From Candidatus Terraquivivens yellowstonensis (lineage in GTDB: Archaea > Thermoproteota > Nitrososphaeria_A > Caldarchaeales > Wolframiiraptoraceae): a stretch of 35,444 bases of DNA. The DNA lies in the NCBI GenBank assembly GCA_023539445.1, contig JAKCEW010000009.1, forward strand, positions 1-35,444. The letters are read 5' to 3'. Made by a program: the position numbers and the translations under genes. Under the pieces are notes generated by a model, which saw only the letters and a list, made by a program, of their open reading frames with translations, searched no databases and was not told where the DNA came from. Of the stretch, positions 6,474 to 13,484 are shown in pieces (positions within the stretch are counted from its first letter, which is position 1; every line of letters begins with the position of its first letter).

Positions 6474-7514
6474 CTACTCAACAACTTTCCTTATAGGTTT
6501 ATCCAACATTTCGTGGAATTCCCTCATCCAGGGTAGCACGTCCCTTCCAAGGATGCTGATGAACTTTTCCTCATCTGGGCTAGCGCTGTGTATATATACT
6601 ATGTCGAGCCTCAGTTTAAGGAACTCCGCAAGCTCTTTGAATATATCGTCTGTATCCGTCGTAATAAGCCAAGTTCTTTTGATTTTTTCTACCTCTTCTG
6701 GGCCAACGTTGGCCTCCAGATCTCTCGGGTCGTAAAGCTTTTCCCGTTTCTCCCTCGGTATAGCCGTTGATGCCCAGAACAGTGCAGAGTTCAATGCCCT
6801 GTCATAATCCACGTCGTATGATACTTTGAACTCCATAGACTTTACAAGTGTTGAAGGATCTCTTCCTGCCTCTATTGCAGCCTTCTCCATAGCACGAACT
6901 ATTTCGTAGTATTTCTCGAGACCCCTAGGATTTATTAACATACCGTCACAAAGCCTTCCGGCGATCTTCGCAACCCTTGGACATGCTGATGCCACATAAA
7001 TCGGTATCTTCGTCTTCGGTTTTGTGTACAGCTTCGCGTTACTCAGTCTGTAGTACTTCCCCTCAAAGTTTACGAAGTCACCCTTCCATAGCTCTAGTAT
7101 TATTTTGATGGCTTCCTCAAGCCTCCCGACCTTCTCTTCAAAGCTTGGCCATTCAAACCCCAAAGGTTTCTCGTTCATCGCATGACCCGTGCCGACAGTC
7201 AAGAACACTCTACCAGGATACATGTAATCTAGCGTTGCAAAAGCTTGGGCCACGATTGCCGGATGATACCTAAACATCGGCGTGGTCACGGCAGTACCTA
7301 CTTGAACCCTCTTCGTTCTTTCTGCAACCGCTGCAAGCCAGACCCATGGGAAACCTGACTGTCCACCGGTGTCACGCCATGGATGGAAGTGGTCACTCGT
7401 GGCTATTATGTCAAAACCTGCAACCTCTGCCCTGACTGCAAAGTCCAACAAACGGACTGGGTCGTATTGTTCTTGCGCCGCCCAATAACCCAATCTAAGC
7501 GCTCTCATATCCAT
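6474..7514 (-). CDS. F420-dependent LLM-family oxidoreductase, FGD/Adf-like
   Basis: A 346-residue luciferase-like TIM-barrel enzyme that uses coenzyme F420. The N-terminal half follows mycobacterial F420-dependent glucose-6-phosphate dehydrogenase closely: 'LGYWAAQEQYDP', 'SDHFHPW' (H42 and W46, equivalent to catalytic H40/W44), 'FRYHPAIVAQAFAT' and 'YPGRVFLTVGTG'. The residue equivalent to FGD Glu109 (GTGE) is histidine, H111. The FGD phosphate-binding basic residues seem only partly kept, so the substrate may be a different sugar or an alcohol (Adf-type). Its 3' end abuts the SIS gene (one base apart, convergent), and gnd lies beyond. No Shine-Dalgarno is seen; a TATA-like box at 7535-7546 suggests a leaderless start at ATG 7514. 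Confidence 0.85.
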   Translation of the reverse strand: MDMRALRLGYWAAQEQYDPVRLLDFAVRAEVAGFDIIATSDHFHPWRDTGGQSGFPWVWLAAVAERTKRVQVGTAVTTPMFRYHPAIVAQAFATLDYMYPGRVFLTVGTGHAMNEKPLGFEWPSFEEKVGRLEEAIKIILELWKGDFVNFEGKYYRLSNAKLYTKPKTKIPIYVASACPRVAKIAGRLCDGMLINPRGLEKYYEIVRAMEKAAIEAGRDPSTLVKSMEFKVSYDVDYDRALNSALFWASTAIPREKREKLYDPRDLEANVGPEEVEKIKRTWLITTDTDDIFKELAEFLKLRLDIVYIHSASPDEEKFISILGRDVLPWMREFHEMLDKPIRKVVE

Positions 7515-7534
7515 CTTACCATAAGCGATCAGAC

Positions 7535-7546
7535 CTTATTTATTCT
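7535..7546 (-). promoter_or_regulatory. TATA-like box for the FGD-like gene
   Basis: The minus strand reads GAATAAATAAGG, centred about 26 bases before ATG 7514, as expected for a leaderless archaeal transcript. Confidence 0.5.
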
Positions 7547-7616
7547 TACTTATAAATCCTAATATAAAATAACTAATATTTTACCAAAGGCGTGCTAGTT
7601 AAATCGGGTCAGGCCT

Positions 7617-8273
7617 ATGTTCATACTGCTTTCGCATAAGCTCAGCACAACGACGCCTGCATATGCCAAGGGTCCAGGTCTCACGCTGAAGCCCTTAAAG
7701 CAAATAACCAAAGGTGACAGCAGCAACAGCTACCTAATAGAAATGCCAAACCATTTGGGAACGCATATAGACGCCCCCCGACATTTCGATCCTTTTGGCC
7801 ATGCAATAGCAGATTATGGGATAGAAAGCCTAACGTTTAGAAGACCGTTGTTGCTTAACATACCGAAGCAAGATTCAGAGCTCATCATGTCTGAGGATTT
7901 GGAGGCGTATAAGGAGAAGATCGCAGAATCTGACATACTTTTAATAAAGACCGGCTTCCAGAGGTTCAGGACATCCGATCCCGAAAGGTATAGCATGCAT
8001 AACCCAGGCCTTTCTTCAGATGCCGCCAGCTACATCGTTAAGAACTTTCCAAAGCTTAGGGCCTTGGGCTTGGACACAATATCCCTGTCTTCCGTTGACC
8101 ATAGGGAGGACGGTAGGCTTTCGCACAAGATATTGCTGAGTGGTCGGGATTTCTTCATTATAGAGGATATGGACCTTTCCAAGCTCTTTGAAAGCCCAAA
8201 AATGGTAATAGTCTTGCCTCTCTTCATAGAGGGCATTGATAGCGCACCCTGTGTCGTGCTTGCCGAAGTTTAG
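7617..8273 (+). CDS. Cyclase-family (kynurenine-formamidase-like) metal-dependent hydrolase
   Basis: A 218-residue protein of the cyclase family (PF04199). The metal-binding signature HxGTHxDxPxHF is complete, with H46, H50, D52 and H56 in 'NHLGTHIDAPRHF'. Relatives hydrolyse N-formylkynurenine, isatin or cyclic amides and esters, or act as polyketide-like cyclases. No tryptophan-catabolism genes are nearby. It is divergent from the FGD-like gene across 102 bases. That position makes it a speculative candidate for opening a sugar lactone, a step otherwise missing between an FGD-like enzyme and Gnd. The family call is firm and the function is open. ATG 7617 has a TATA-like ATATTTTACC at about 7576-7585. 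Confidence 0.82.
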   Translation: MFILLSHKLSTTTPAYAKGPGLTLKPLKQITKGDSSNSYLIEMPNHLGTHIDAPRHFDPFGHAIADYGIESLTFRRPLLLNIPKQDSELIMSEDLEAYKEKIAESDILLIKTGFQRFRTSDPERYSMHNPGLSSDAASYIVKNFPKLRALGLDTISLSSVDHREDGRLSHKILLSGRDFFIIEDMDLSKLFESPKMVIVLPLFIEGIDSAPCVVLAEV

Positions 8274-8380
8274 CCTTTGTGTTAAGGAAAAAGGTTCGGC
8301 TTTCCTGAAGTTTTTCGGAATAAAATTACATTAAGGCGTAAGCACGTATGCATATTTTTACGAAAAAAGCAAACATTATT

Positions 8381-8388
8381 CTTAAATA
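8381..8388 (+). promoter_or_regulatory. TATA-like box for homocitrate synthase-like gene
   Basis: CTTAAATA is centred about 39 bases before ATG 8424, after an A-rich element (GAAAAAAGCAAAC) that could be the BRE region. The expected leader is about 10-15 bases. Confidence 0.45.
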
Positions 8389-8423
8389 CGCATTATAGTA
8401 AACGATAAACATACGGATCGGAC

Positions 8424-9821
8424 ATGGGACCGGTTATCCTCGATTCAACGTTGCGCGAAGGTCAGCTTTATAAGATTTTTAGCCGTGAGGTTAACAAGCA
8501 GATAGCTGTTCAGCTAGCGGAGATAAACATTCCAAGGATAGAGTTGACGGTTGATTATCCACCTAGGACCACGTACGAGGATGTTGCGTGCATTATAGAT
8601 GCGCTGAGCCCTTACGACGTAGAGGTTGTAATGCACGGCAGGGCCTATCAAAGGGATATAGAGGCTATGAGCAAGTACGACATCGAAGGTTGTGCCCTCT
8701 ATCTTGCACCAACAGACATCCATAGAGAGTATAAGCTGGGCGGCATATCTTATGAGGAAGCCGTTCGGAGAATGGAGGAATCAATAGAGTTAGCAAAATC
8801 CTTCGGTTTCAAGTACATAAGAGCGACAGTAGAGGATGCGAGCAGGTTTTACTTAGAGGGCCCAGCTGGTATGGAGAGACTTGTGAAGCTTATTGACTTA
8901 TTGGGCGATGTTGGCGCCAGCTTGGTCAGCATACCGGATACTGCTGGCATGTTATCTCCAGCCCAGGCCAGAGACTTTGTGTCGAAGGTAAAGCAAAAAT
9001 GCAAGACCCCAATAGCATGCCACTTCCACAACGACTACGGTTACGCCTCAGCCAACACTGTCGAGGCAGCGGCCGAGGGCGCGGATGAGGTGCATGTATG
9101 TATACTCGGAATTGGTGATAGGAACGGAATTGCCGACCTCTACGAGGTCGTTGCAGGACTGGAGGATTTATACAACATAAGCACCGGTGTGAAGCGGGAG
9201 GCTATTTCTAAGCTTTATGAAAAATTTTCAAAGCTTACAGGCATAAGACCCTACTTTTCTCATCCGCTTTCGAAAGAGGCGAGGACTGTCAGAGCGGGCG
9301 TGCATCAATCTATGGTCGTTAAGATGCCGAAGGGATACGTTCCTGAAAAGAAGCTGATATATGACTTCAACGGAAGTCTCATGTTTGAAGCTACTCCATA
9401 CTTGAGCCACAAGATTGTTGAGAAACTCCTATCAAAATACGGAATCAAGGATGATGAGGCAAAGAGAATTACAGAAATTCTCGCCTCCACCGCGAGCAGC
9501 AAAGGAAGAAAGCTTCTACCCTCAGAGGTTAGGGAGATTCTGGTTAACACAGGCATACCCGTCACGATGGAGGATGTCTCAAGTTTGTTCGGAGCGGAAA
9601 ATGCATATATCTTGATAAGGCTGAGGCCACAGTTCCCAGTATCGAAGATAATAAGCGAGCTTGTAGCATGGGATGGTGTGGAAAGTATTGATGAGGTTTA
9701 CGGCGATGTGGACATGATAATAAAGGCAAAGCTTTTGCCGGGTGATGATAACGTGGTCTCCCGCCTGAAGAAGACCTTTTCTGGCGTTGTAGAAGATGTT
9801 AAAGTCCTGATCACCGACTAA
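8424..9821 (+). CDS. Homocitrate synthase-like DRE-TIM enzyme with C-terminal RAM/ACT domain
   Basis: A 465-residue acetyl-CoA-dependent condensing enzyme of the isopropylmalate/homocitrate synthase family. The DRE-type start 'DSTLREGQ' (7-14) gives metal ligand D7 and catalytic R11. Metal ligands H200 and H202 with ND lie in 'CHFHND', followed by 'GIGDRNGI' and the communication-domain segment 'VHQSMVVK'. The last 75 residues or so ('AYILIRLRPQFPVSKIISELV...') form an Lrp-like RAM/ACT domain, as on homocitrate synthases of the alpha-aminoadipate lysine pathway in Sulfolobales. The likely reaction is 2-oxoglutarate plus acetyl-CoA to homocitrate. Citramalate or isopropylmalate synthase activity is possible, because no other lysine genes (lysWXYZ) are in the window. 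Its last 11 bases overlap the convergent thioredoxin-like gene. Confidence 0.85.
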   Translation: MGPVILDSTLREGQLYKIFSREVNKQIAVQLAEINIPRIELTVDYPPRTTYEDVACIIDALSPYDVEVVMHGRAYQRDIEAMSKYDIEGCALYLAPTDIHREYKLGGISYEEAVRRMEESIELAKSFGFKYIRATVEDASRFYLEGPAGMERLVKLIDLLGDVGASLVSIPDTAGMLSPAQARDFVSKVKQKCKTPIACHFHNDYGYASANTVEAAAEGADEVHVCILGIGDRNGIADLYEVVAGLEDLYNISTGVKREAISKLYEKFSKLTGIRPYFSHPLSKEARTVRAGVHQSMVVKMPKGYVPEKKLIYDFNGSLMFEATPYLSHKIVEKLLSKYGIKDDEAKRITEILASTASSKGRKLLPSEVREILVNTGIPVTMEDVSSLFGAENAYILIRLRPQFPVSKIISELVAWDGVESIDEVYGDVDMIIKAKLLPGDDNVVSRLKKTFSGVVEDVKVLITD

Positions 9822-10641
9822 TGAGTTCGTCAATGTGTGCTTCAATCGTTTCTGCAGTCATTAACCCTTTGAATCTCATGACTATGTTTCCGTCTTTATC
9901 TAACAATACCAAGTATGGCACACCAGTTGCTTCAAAAGCATTCAGGAGGTTGCCCATAGTGTCTATTCCCGTTAGCCAAGAAACACCGTGAGCCTCGTTG
10001 AATGAAGCAACGTCCTCAACTGTAGCTCCATGCACTATACAAACAGAGAGTACGGTAACATTATCGCGATATTTTTCCACAATTTTCTTTAACTCGTAAG
10101 CCTGCATGCCACAATACTTGCACCATGGTGACATGAGTTCCAACAGCAAGGGCTTGCCCTTAAAATCCGACAATGTTACAACCTCACCATTCAAAAGTTC
10201 AAACTTCGCGTGAAGATATGGTTGAGTAGCAGGCCCTAGCACCCCACCAACGTATGCCGTCGCCAGCACGCCTACTATACCGATGAATGAAACTACCAAC
10301 GATATTGTCACGGTTTGTTTTGGTTTGATTTGAAAAACATCCTTTTTAGAGATGTAGAGTAGCAGTAGCAACACTCCTAAAACTAGTGTTGGAACCATGA
10401 AGCTTAGGTTAATCTCTAACGTTCCAAATTTAGCGTAATACCCCAGAATGTTGACGAGCTCAGGGCTGCAGAGACAGTCAAGGCCGGCCTCTTTCGCCGC
10501 GAAGTTCGGAATTCCCGCAATCGCCGCTAATATACCGGACATTAACCATACAACAAACACCACGAACAGTCCAAAGATTAACCTAACAAAAAACCGGCTC
10601 TTTGCTTTCTTCTTAGAGACCTCTATCTTCTTTGGTGTCAA
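9811..10641 (-). CDS. Membrane-anchored thioredoxin-fold protein (TlpA/ResA-like)
   Basis: A 276-residue protein with three predicted transmembrane helices (about 20-44, 80-97, 110-136) and a thioredoxin domain (about 142-276). The thioredoxin domain has active site W173-C-K-Y-C177, a later cis-Pro loop 'GVPYLVLLDKDG' and the TlpA-type opening 'TLSDFKGKPLLLELMSPWC'. With a positively charged cytoplasmic N-terminus, the thioredoxin domain and the loop between helices 1 and 2 both face outside. That loop carries its own cysteine pair C56-x-C58, so internal electron transfer or disulfide relay is conceivable. Expected role: extracytoplasmic thiol-disulfide exchange. Start TTG 10641 has a TATA-like TAAATATG about 30 bases upstream. 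It sits immediately downstream of aglB on the same strand but with its own promoter. Confidence 0.82.
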   Translation of the reverse strand: MTPKKIEVSKKKAKSRFFVRLIFGLFVVFVVWLMSGILAAIAGIPNFAAKEAGLDCLCSPELVNILGYYAKFGTLEINLSFMVPTLVLGVLLLLLYISKKDVFQIKPKQTVTISLVVSFIGIVGVLATAYVGGVLGPATQPYLHAKFELLNGEVVTLSDFKGKPLLLELMSPWCKYCGMQAYELKKIVEKYRDNVTVLSVCIVHGATVEDVASFNEAHGVSWLTGIDTMGNLLNAFEATGVPYLVLLDKDGNIVMRFKGLMTAETIEAHIDELISR

Positions 10642-10686
10642 CCCAGAGCATTATAGAGGCACTCATATTTAGTAATTAAGATTTTC

Positions 10687-12777
10687 TCATTGATTGGTGA
10701 GCTCGTAGATGTATACGTATGCAAGGCTCGTGTATGGGGGGCTTGACGAGTAAATGAGCTTGAAGCCCTTTACGTTAGGCTCTTCATAATAGTGCGTGAC
10801 GATGTTACCTTCTGTACGCGGCTTATAAGGTATGAGTTGACCGAGCAAGGTATCATTCCAGAACTTATCCGTGGCACCCTCGGTTAGTGGTTTTGTCGCG
10901 TCATAATACTCCTTTTCGTTAAATGGCTCTATGCCGAGCTTTTGTGCCTCTTGATTCGCTATCTTCAGCATCCAGACCCACTTTCCCTCGTCGCCATAAC
11001 CTATCAATCTTGGAAAGTACCTACCGGCGTACGATCTTACCTCATGCGTTACGAATATTGCGACATGTGTTACACCATGCTGCCTCAGTATCTGGGCAGC
11101 TTTTTCGGGTGGTGACATGAATGCTAGGGCCAGTACCCCAATCTGTGTGCTATTCGTGGTCGAGTTATCAGCAAGCGTAGTCTTGTTCCCCATCACAGTA
11201 ATCCAATAACCATAGTCCCACCATGCCGCAACGACTGCATTGTCCGGGAGGTTGTCCCTCATCCATGATAAGGCATTCACCCAATCAGGTATACTTGCCG
11301 CGACCGGTAGTGTAGACTGTATCACCGTAGGGGGAAAGTATGCTTGGTCTATTGGTGATAAACCCGGCAAACTTCTGCCGATGAGGAAAGAAGGCGCTAG
11401 CGGAATTGCCAACAGTAACACGATGAGTATAGGGGTCGCAATAGCGTATTCTATTGGGACCTTTTCGCCCCTCCTCTTCTCGGTCCTCCTTGCTATTACA
11501 TTCCCGAGAGAGTCAAACAGTCTGCTAATCGCGTATCCAGAAGTTATGGCGACGGATGGTGCGGCTAGTACAGACAACCTCACCATGGATGATGCGAAGT
11601 ATATGCTCAAGACGGTAAGAGTTGAGATGAATATTGCCTCGTCGGATCCTTCCTTCAACATGTAGTAAATCCCTACTGGGACGAATATCAAGAAGAATCC
11701 TAAATCCGTGAACATCGTTGCCCAAGTGCTTACTTGATTCTCCGCAACGGATATCAGAATCGGTAACTCACCCCTTATGCCCGGCAGTATTGTCGAAAGG
11801 AACTTCACACCCGGAAGAACGGCTACGATGCCAAGCGATGCCAATAAAGCCACCGTCGTAATCCTAGGTATGAAGCTCCTCAGGAATTTATTGTTAAGAT
11901 TACTCGATAGTTCGAAAACTACAAGTAACACGAGAACAACCAGCCCGCTCATTATGGTCAGCTCGTTTACATAACTTACACCGCCTAACTTGGGAACGGA
12001 CGTGGCTATCGTCGATGATAACCCAAAGGTTATCGAATAAGATACCAAAAGCTCCCTTCTGTACCGTCCTATGAAAGAAAGCAACAAAGTTATTACAGGT
12101 ATAAACATGAACGGGAACCTATGAGCACCCCAACACGTGGCAACGTATCCTAAGAAGAGGCCGGATAAGACAGAGTATATAATCACATGTTTGTAACTCC
12201 TTCCCCTCTTGATTGCATATATATACATGAGGAAGCTCAGTATTACAAGAGGTATGGAAATGCTCTCATCGTCAAACCAGCCCGCATGTGTTCTGCTTAT
12301 GTATGCATTGCTTATCGCTAACACAAACGCTGCCAATAGGCCGGTTGACTTCCCACCGACCTCCTTACCCAAAAAATAAACTGCAATTATCGCTACCATG
12401 GACATTATAACAGGGAAGACGACGGCCAGTTCCAAGAGGTTGACGTGTATACCTATTGATGATAGGGAAAGGTAGATGAATGCCAACGCGAAAGGAAGTC
12501 CTGGGTAAAAACTCCTACTTACCAATTGTCCATAGGGATACCAGCGCTCCATATCTACCCAAGAGAAGTATTCGGAAAAGCCCGACCACCCTCTTTCGAC
12601 GATAAATTCGGCTTGGCGGAACTGCATCCATGGGTCAAACTCTGAAAGGAGGGTGCCCCACCTAATCGGTAATATCCTGATTATGAAAGCAATAGCTAAA
12701 ATGGACAACAGGGCTGCAATCTCTAGGACAACGGGTCTGGACTTAAAAAGCGAGCGAAGACCGCTTTTAATATCCAT
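10687..12777 (-). CDS. aglB: Oligosaccharyltransferase AglB (STT3 family)
   Basis: About 696 residues; transfers a lipid-linked glycan to Asn-X-Ser/Thr of exported proteins. Roughly a dozen hydrophobic helices form the N-terminal two thirds. The first luminal acidic motif is in 'SEFDPWMQFRQ', a second acidic cluster is 'GWFDDES', and the soluble C-terminal domain carries the signature WWDYG in 'VAAWWDYGYW'. These are the catalytic and peptide-binding marks of STT3/AglB/PglB. ATG 12777 is favoured over GTG 12786: GGTGGG lies just before it and a TATA-like TTTTATAAG at 12795-12803 is about 22 bases upstream. The gene follows a 50-codon zinc-ribbon gene with almost no gap, so the two may also be cotranscribed. 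No other agl genes are visible here. Confidence 0.95.
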   Translation of the reverse strand: MDIKSGLRSLFKSRPVVLEIAALLSILAIAFIIRILPIRWGTLLSEFDPWMQFRQAEFIVERGWSGFSEYFSWVDMERWYPYGQLVSRSFYPGLPFALAFIYLSLSSIGIHVNLLELAVVFPVIMSMVAIIAVYFLGKEVGGKSTGLLAAFVLAISNAYISRTHAGWFDDESISIPLVILSFLMYIYAIKRGRSYKHVIIYSVLSGLFLGYVATCWGAHRFPFMFIPVITLLLSFIGRYRRELLVSYSITFGLSSTIATSVPKLGGVSYVNELTIMSGLVVLVLLVVFELSSNLNNKFLRSFIPRITTVALLASLGIVAVLPGVKFLSTILPGIRGELPILISVAENQVSTWATMFTDLGFFLIFVPVGIYYMLKEGSDEAIFISTLTVLSIYFASSMVRLSVLAAPSVAITSGYAISRLFDSLGNVIARRTEKRRGEKVPIEYAIATPILIVLLLAIPLAPSFLIGRSLPGLSPIDQAYFPPTVIQSTLPVAASIPDWVNALSWMRDNLPDNAVVAAWWDYGYWITVMGNKTTLADNSTTNSTQIGVLALAFMSPPEKAAQILRQHGVTHVAIFVTHEVRSYAGRYFPRLIGYGDEGKWVWMLKIANQEAQKLGIEPFNEKEYYDATKPLTEGATDKFWNDTLLGQLIPYKPRTEGNIVTHYYEEPNVKGFKLIYSSSPPYTSLAYVYIYELTNQ

Positions 12778-12794
12778 GAGTCCCACCCTTATTC

Positions 12795-12803
12795 CTTATA
12801 AAA
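12795..12803 (-). promoter_or_regulatory. TATA-like box in front of aglB
   Basis: TTTTATAAG on the minus strand overlaps the last codons of the zinc-ribbon gene and lies about 22 bases before ATG 12777. It may give aglB its own transcript. Confidence 0.35.
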
Positions 12804-12948
12804 TATTAATTTTCTGTACGGACGGCTTAAGTGTCTTCCCACAATTGGGACATACATTAGCATACTCCCGAACCACTTCGTTAAGCGTTTTTAATTCATT
12901 ACCTTCGTATAACACGTAACCGCAATGCCCGCAGACTATTATCAGCAA
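12796..12948 (-). CDS. Small zinc-ribbon protein (50 aa)
   Basis: A 50-codon reading frame running from TTG 12948 to the TAA at 12796-12798. The product begins MLIIVCGHCGYVLYEG and contains two CxxC knuckles, 'CGHC' (6-9) and 'CPNC' (33-36), separated by a short helical stretch 'ELKTLNEVVREYA'. This is a complete minimal zinc ribbon. GGTGG five bases before the TTG is a good ribosome-binding site and fixes the start. The stop is about 20 bases before aglB, suggesting an operon. Similar orphan zinc ribbons are widespread in TACK Archaea, with no assigned role that I can recall. It could bind nucleic acid or a protein partner. Confidence rests on the paired knuckles and the RBS. Confidence 0.75.
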   Translation of the reverse strand: MLIIVCGHCGYVLYEGNELKTLNEVVREYANVCPNCGKTLKPSVQKINIL

Positions 12949-13082
12949 GCCGACCACCAAGCCATTCGTAAAAAGTGATTGTTGATGAGTTTTATATAGC
13001 TTTAGGAATCTTTAAAACTAACCGCAATCGCTTAATATATGCGACGTTCGGTTATATGAGGTTAAAGAACGGTGCGCATGAC

Positions 13083-13484
13083 ATGGAGAAGAAGCTAGAG
13101 GAACTTTACAACCGACTTGCTGAATCGGTTAGCAAAATTATTTCTGCGAGAGAGTTCAGGACTGGTCTTCCATTAGCTATTGCGTTGCTCGTCATAATCT
13201 TTATGAGTGGTCTCCTGTACTGTATTACGAATCCGACCGTGGCAGTAATATTCATAGAAGGCGTAGCACGGGTTTTCATTCCCGAGTTCACGATGCAAAC
13301 ATCCGGCGAGTTGTTCGTCATGTTTACGTACTATCTCATGGCCTTAATCGGCGTCATACTTTACATTATGGCAGGAAAGGAGAGCATCATAAGCAGGAAG
13401 GTAAAATACATGTACGTCTTCAGTTTCATACTTTTACTTATAGCATTCATCGGCATAATATTGGCTTTGCAGGCGAAAATTTGA
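13083..13484 (+). CDS. Small membrane protein, three helices, unknown function
   Basis: I do not recognise this family. From ATG 13083 the protein has 133 residues. A charged, probably amphipathic N-terminus (MEKKLEELYNRLAESVSKII, about 1-20) is followed by a short basic stretch, then three hydrophobic helices at about 30-50, 78-98 and 108-130. The frame is open back to 12975, but a TATA-like CTTAATATA at 13031-13039 predicts transcription from about 13060. That leaves ATG 13083 as the first good start, with GGTG eight bases before it. It is divergent from the zinc-ribbon/aglB pair and its stop touches the stop of radB on the opposite strand. A structural or accessory membrane role is all that can be suggested. 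Confidence 0.65.
   Translation: MEKKLEELYNRLAESVSKIISAREFRTGLPLAIALLVIIFMSGLLYCITNPTVAVIFIEGVARVFIPEFTMQTSGELFVMFTYYLMALIGVILYIMAGKESIISRKVKYMYVFSFILLLIAFIGIILALQAKI

Noticed and set aside
7617-8273. Calling the cyclase-family gene kynurenine formamidase (kynB).
   Set aside because: The family signature is present but no kynurenine pathway gene is nearby, and the family covers many substrates.
11240-11665. 141-codon plus-strand frame inside aglB.
   Set aside because: Antisense of membrane helices gives a spurious long frame; no start signal or family resemblance.
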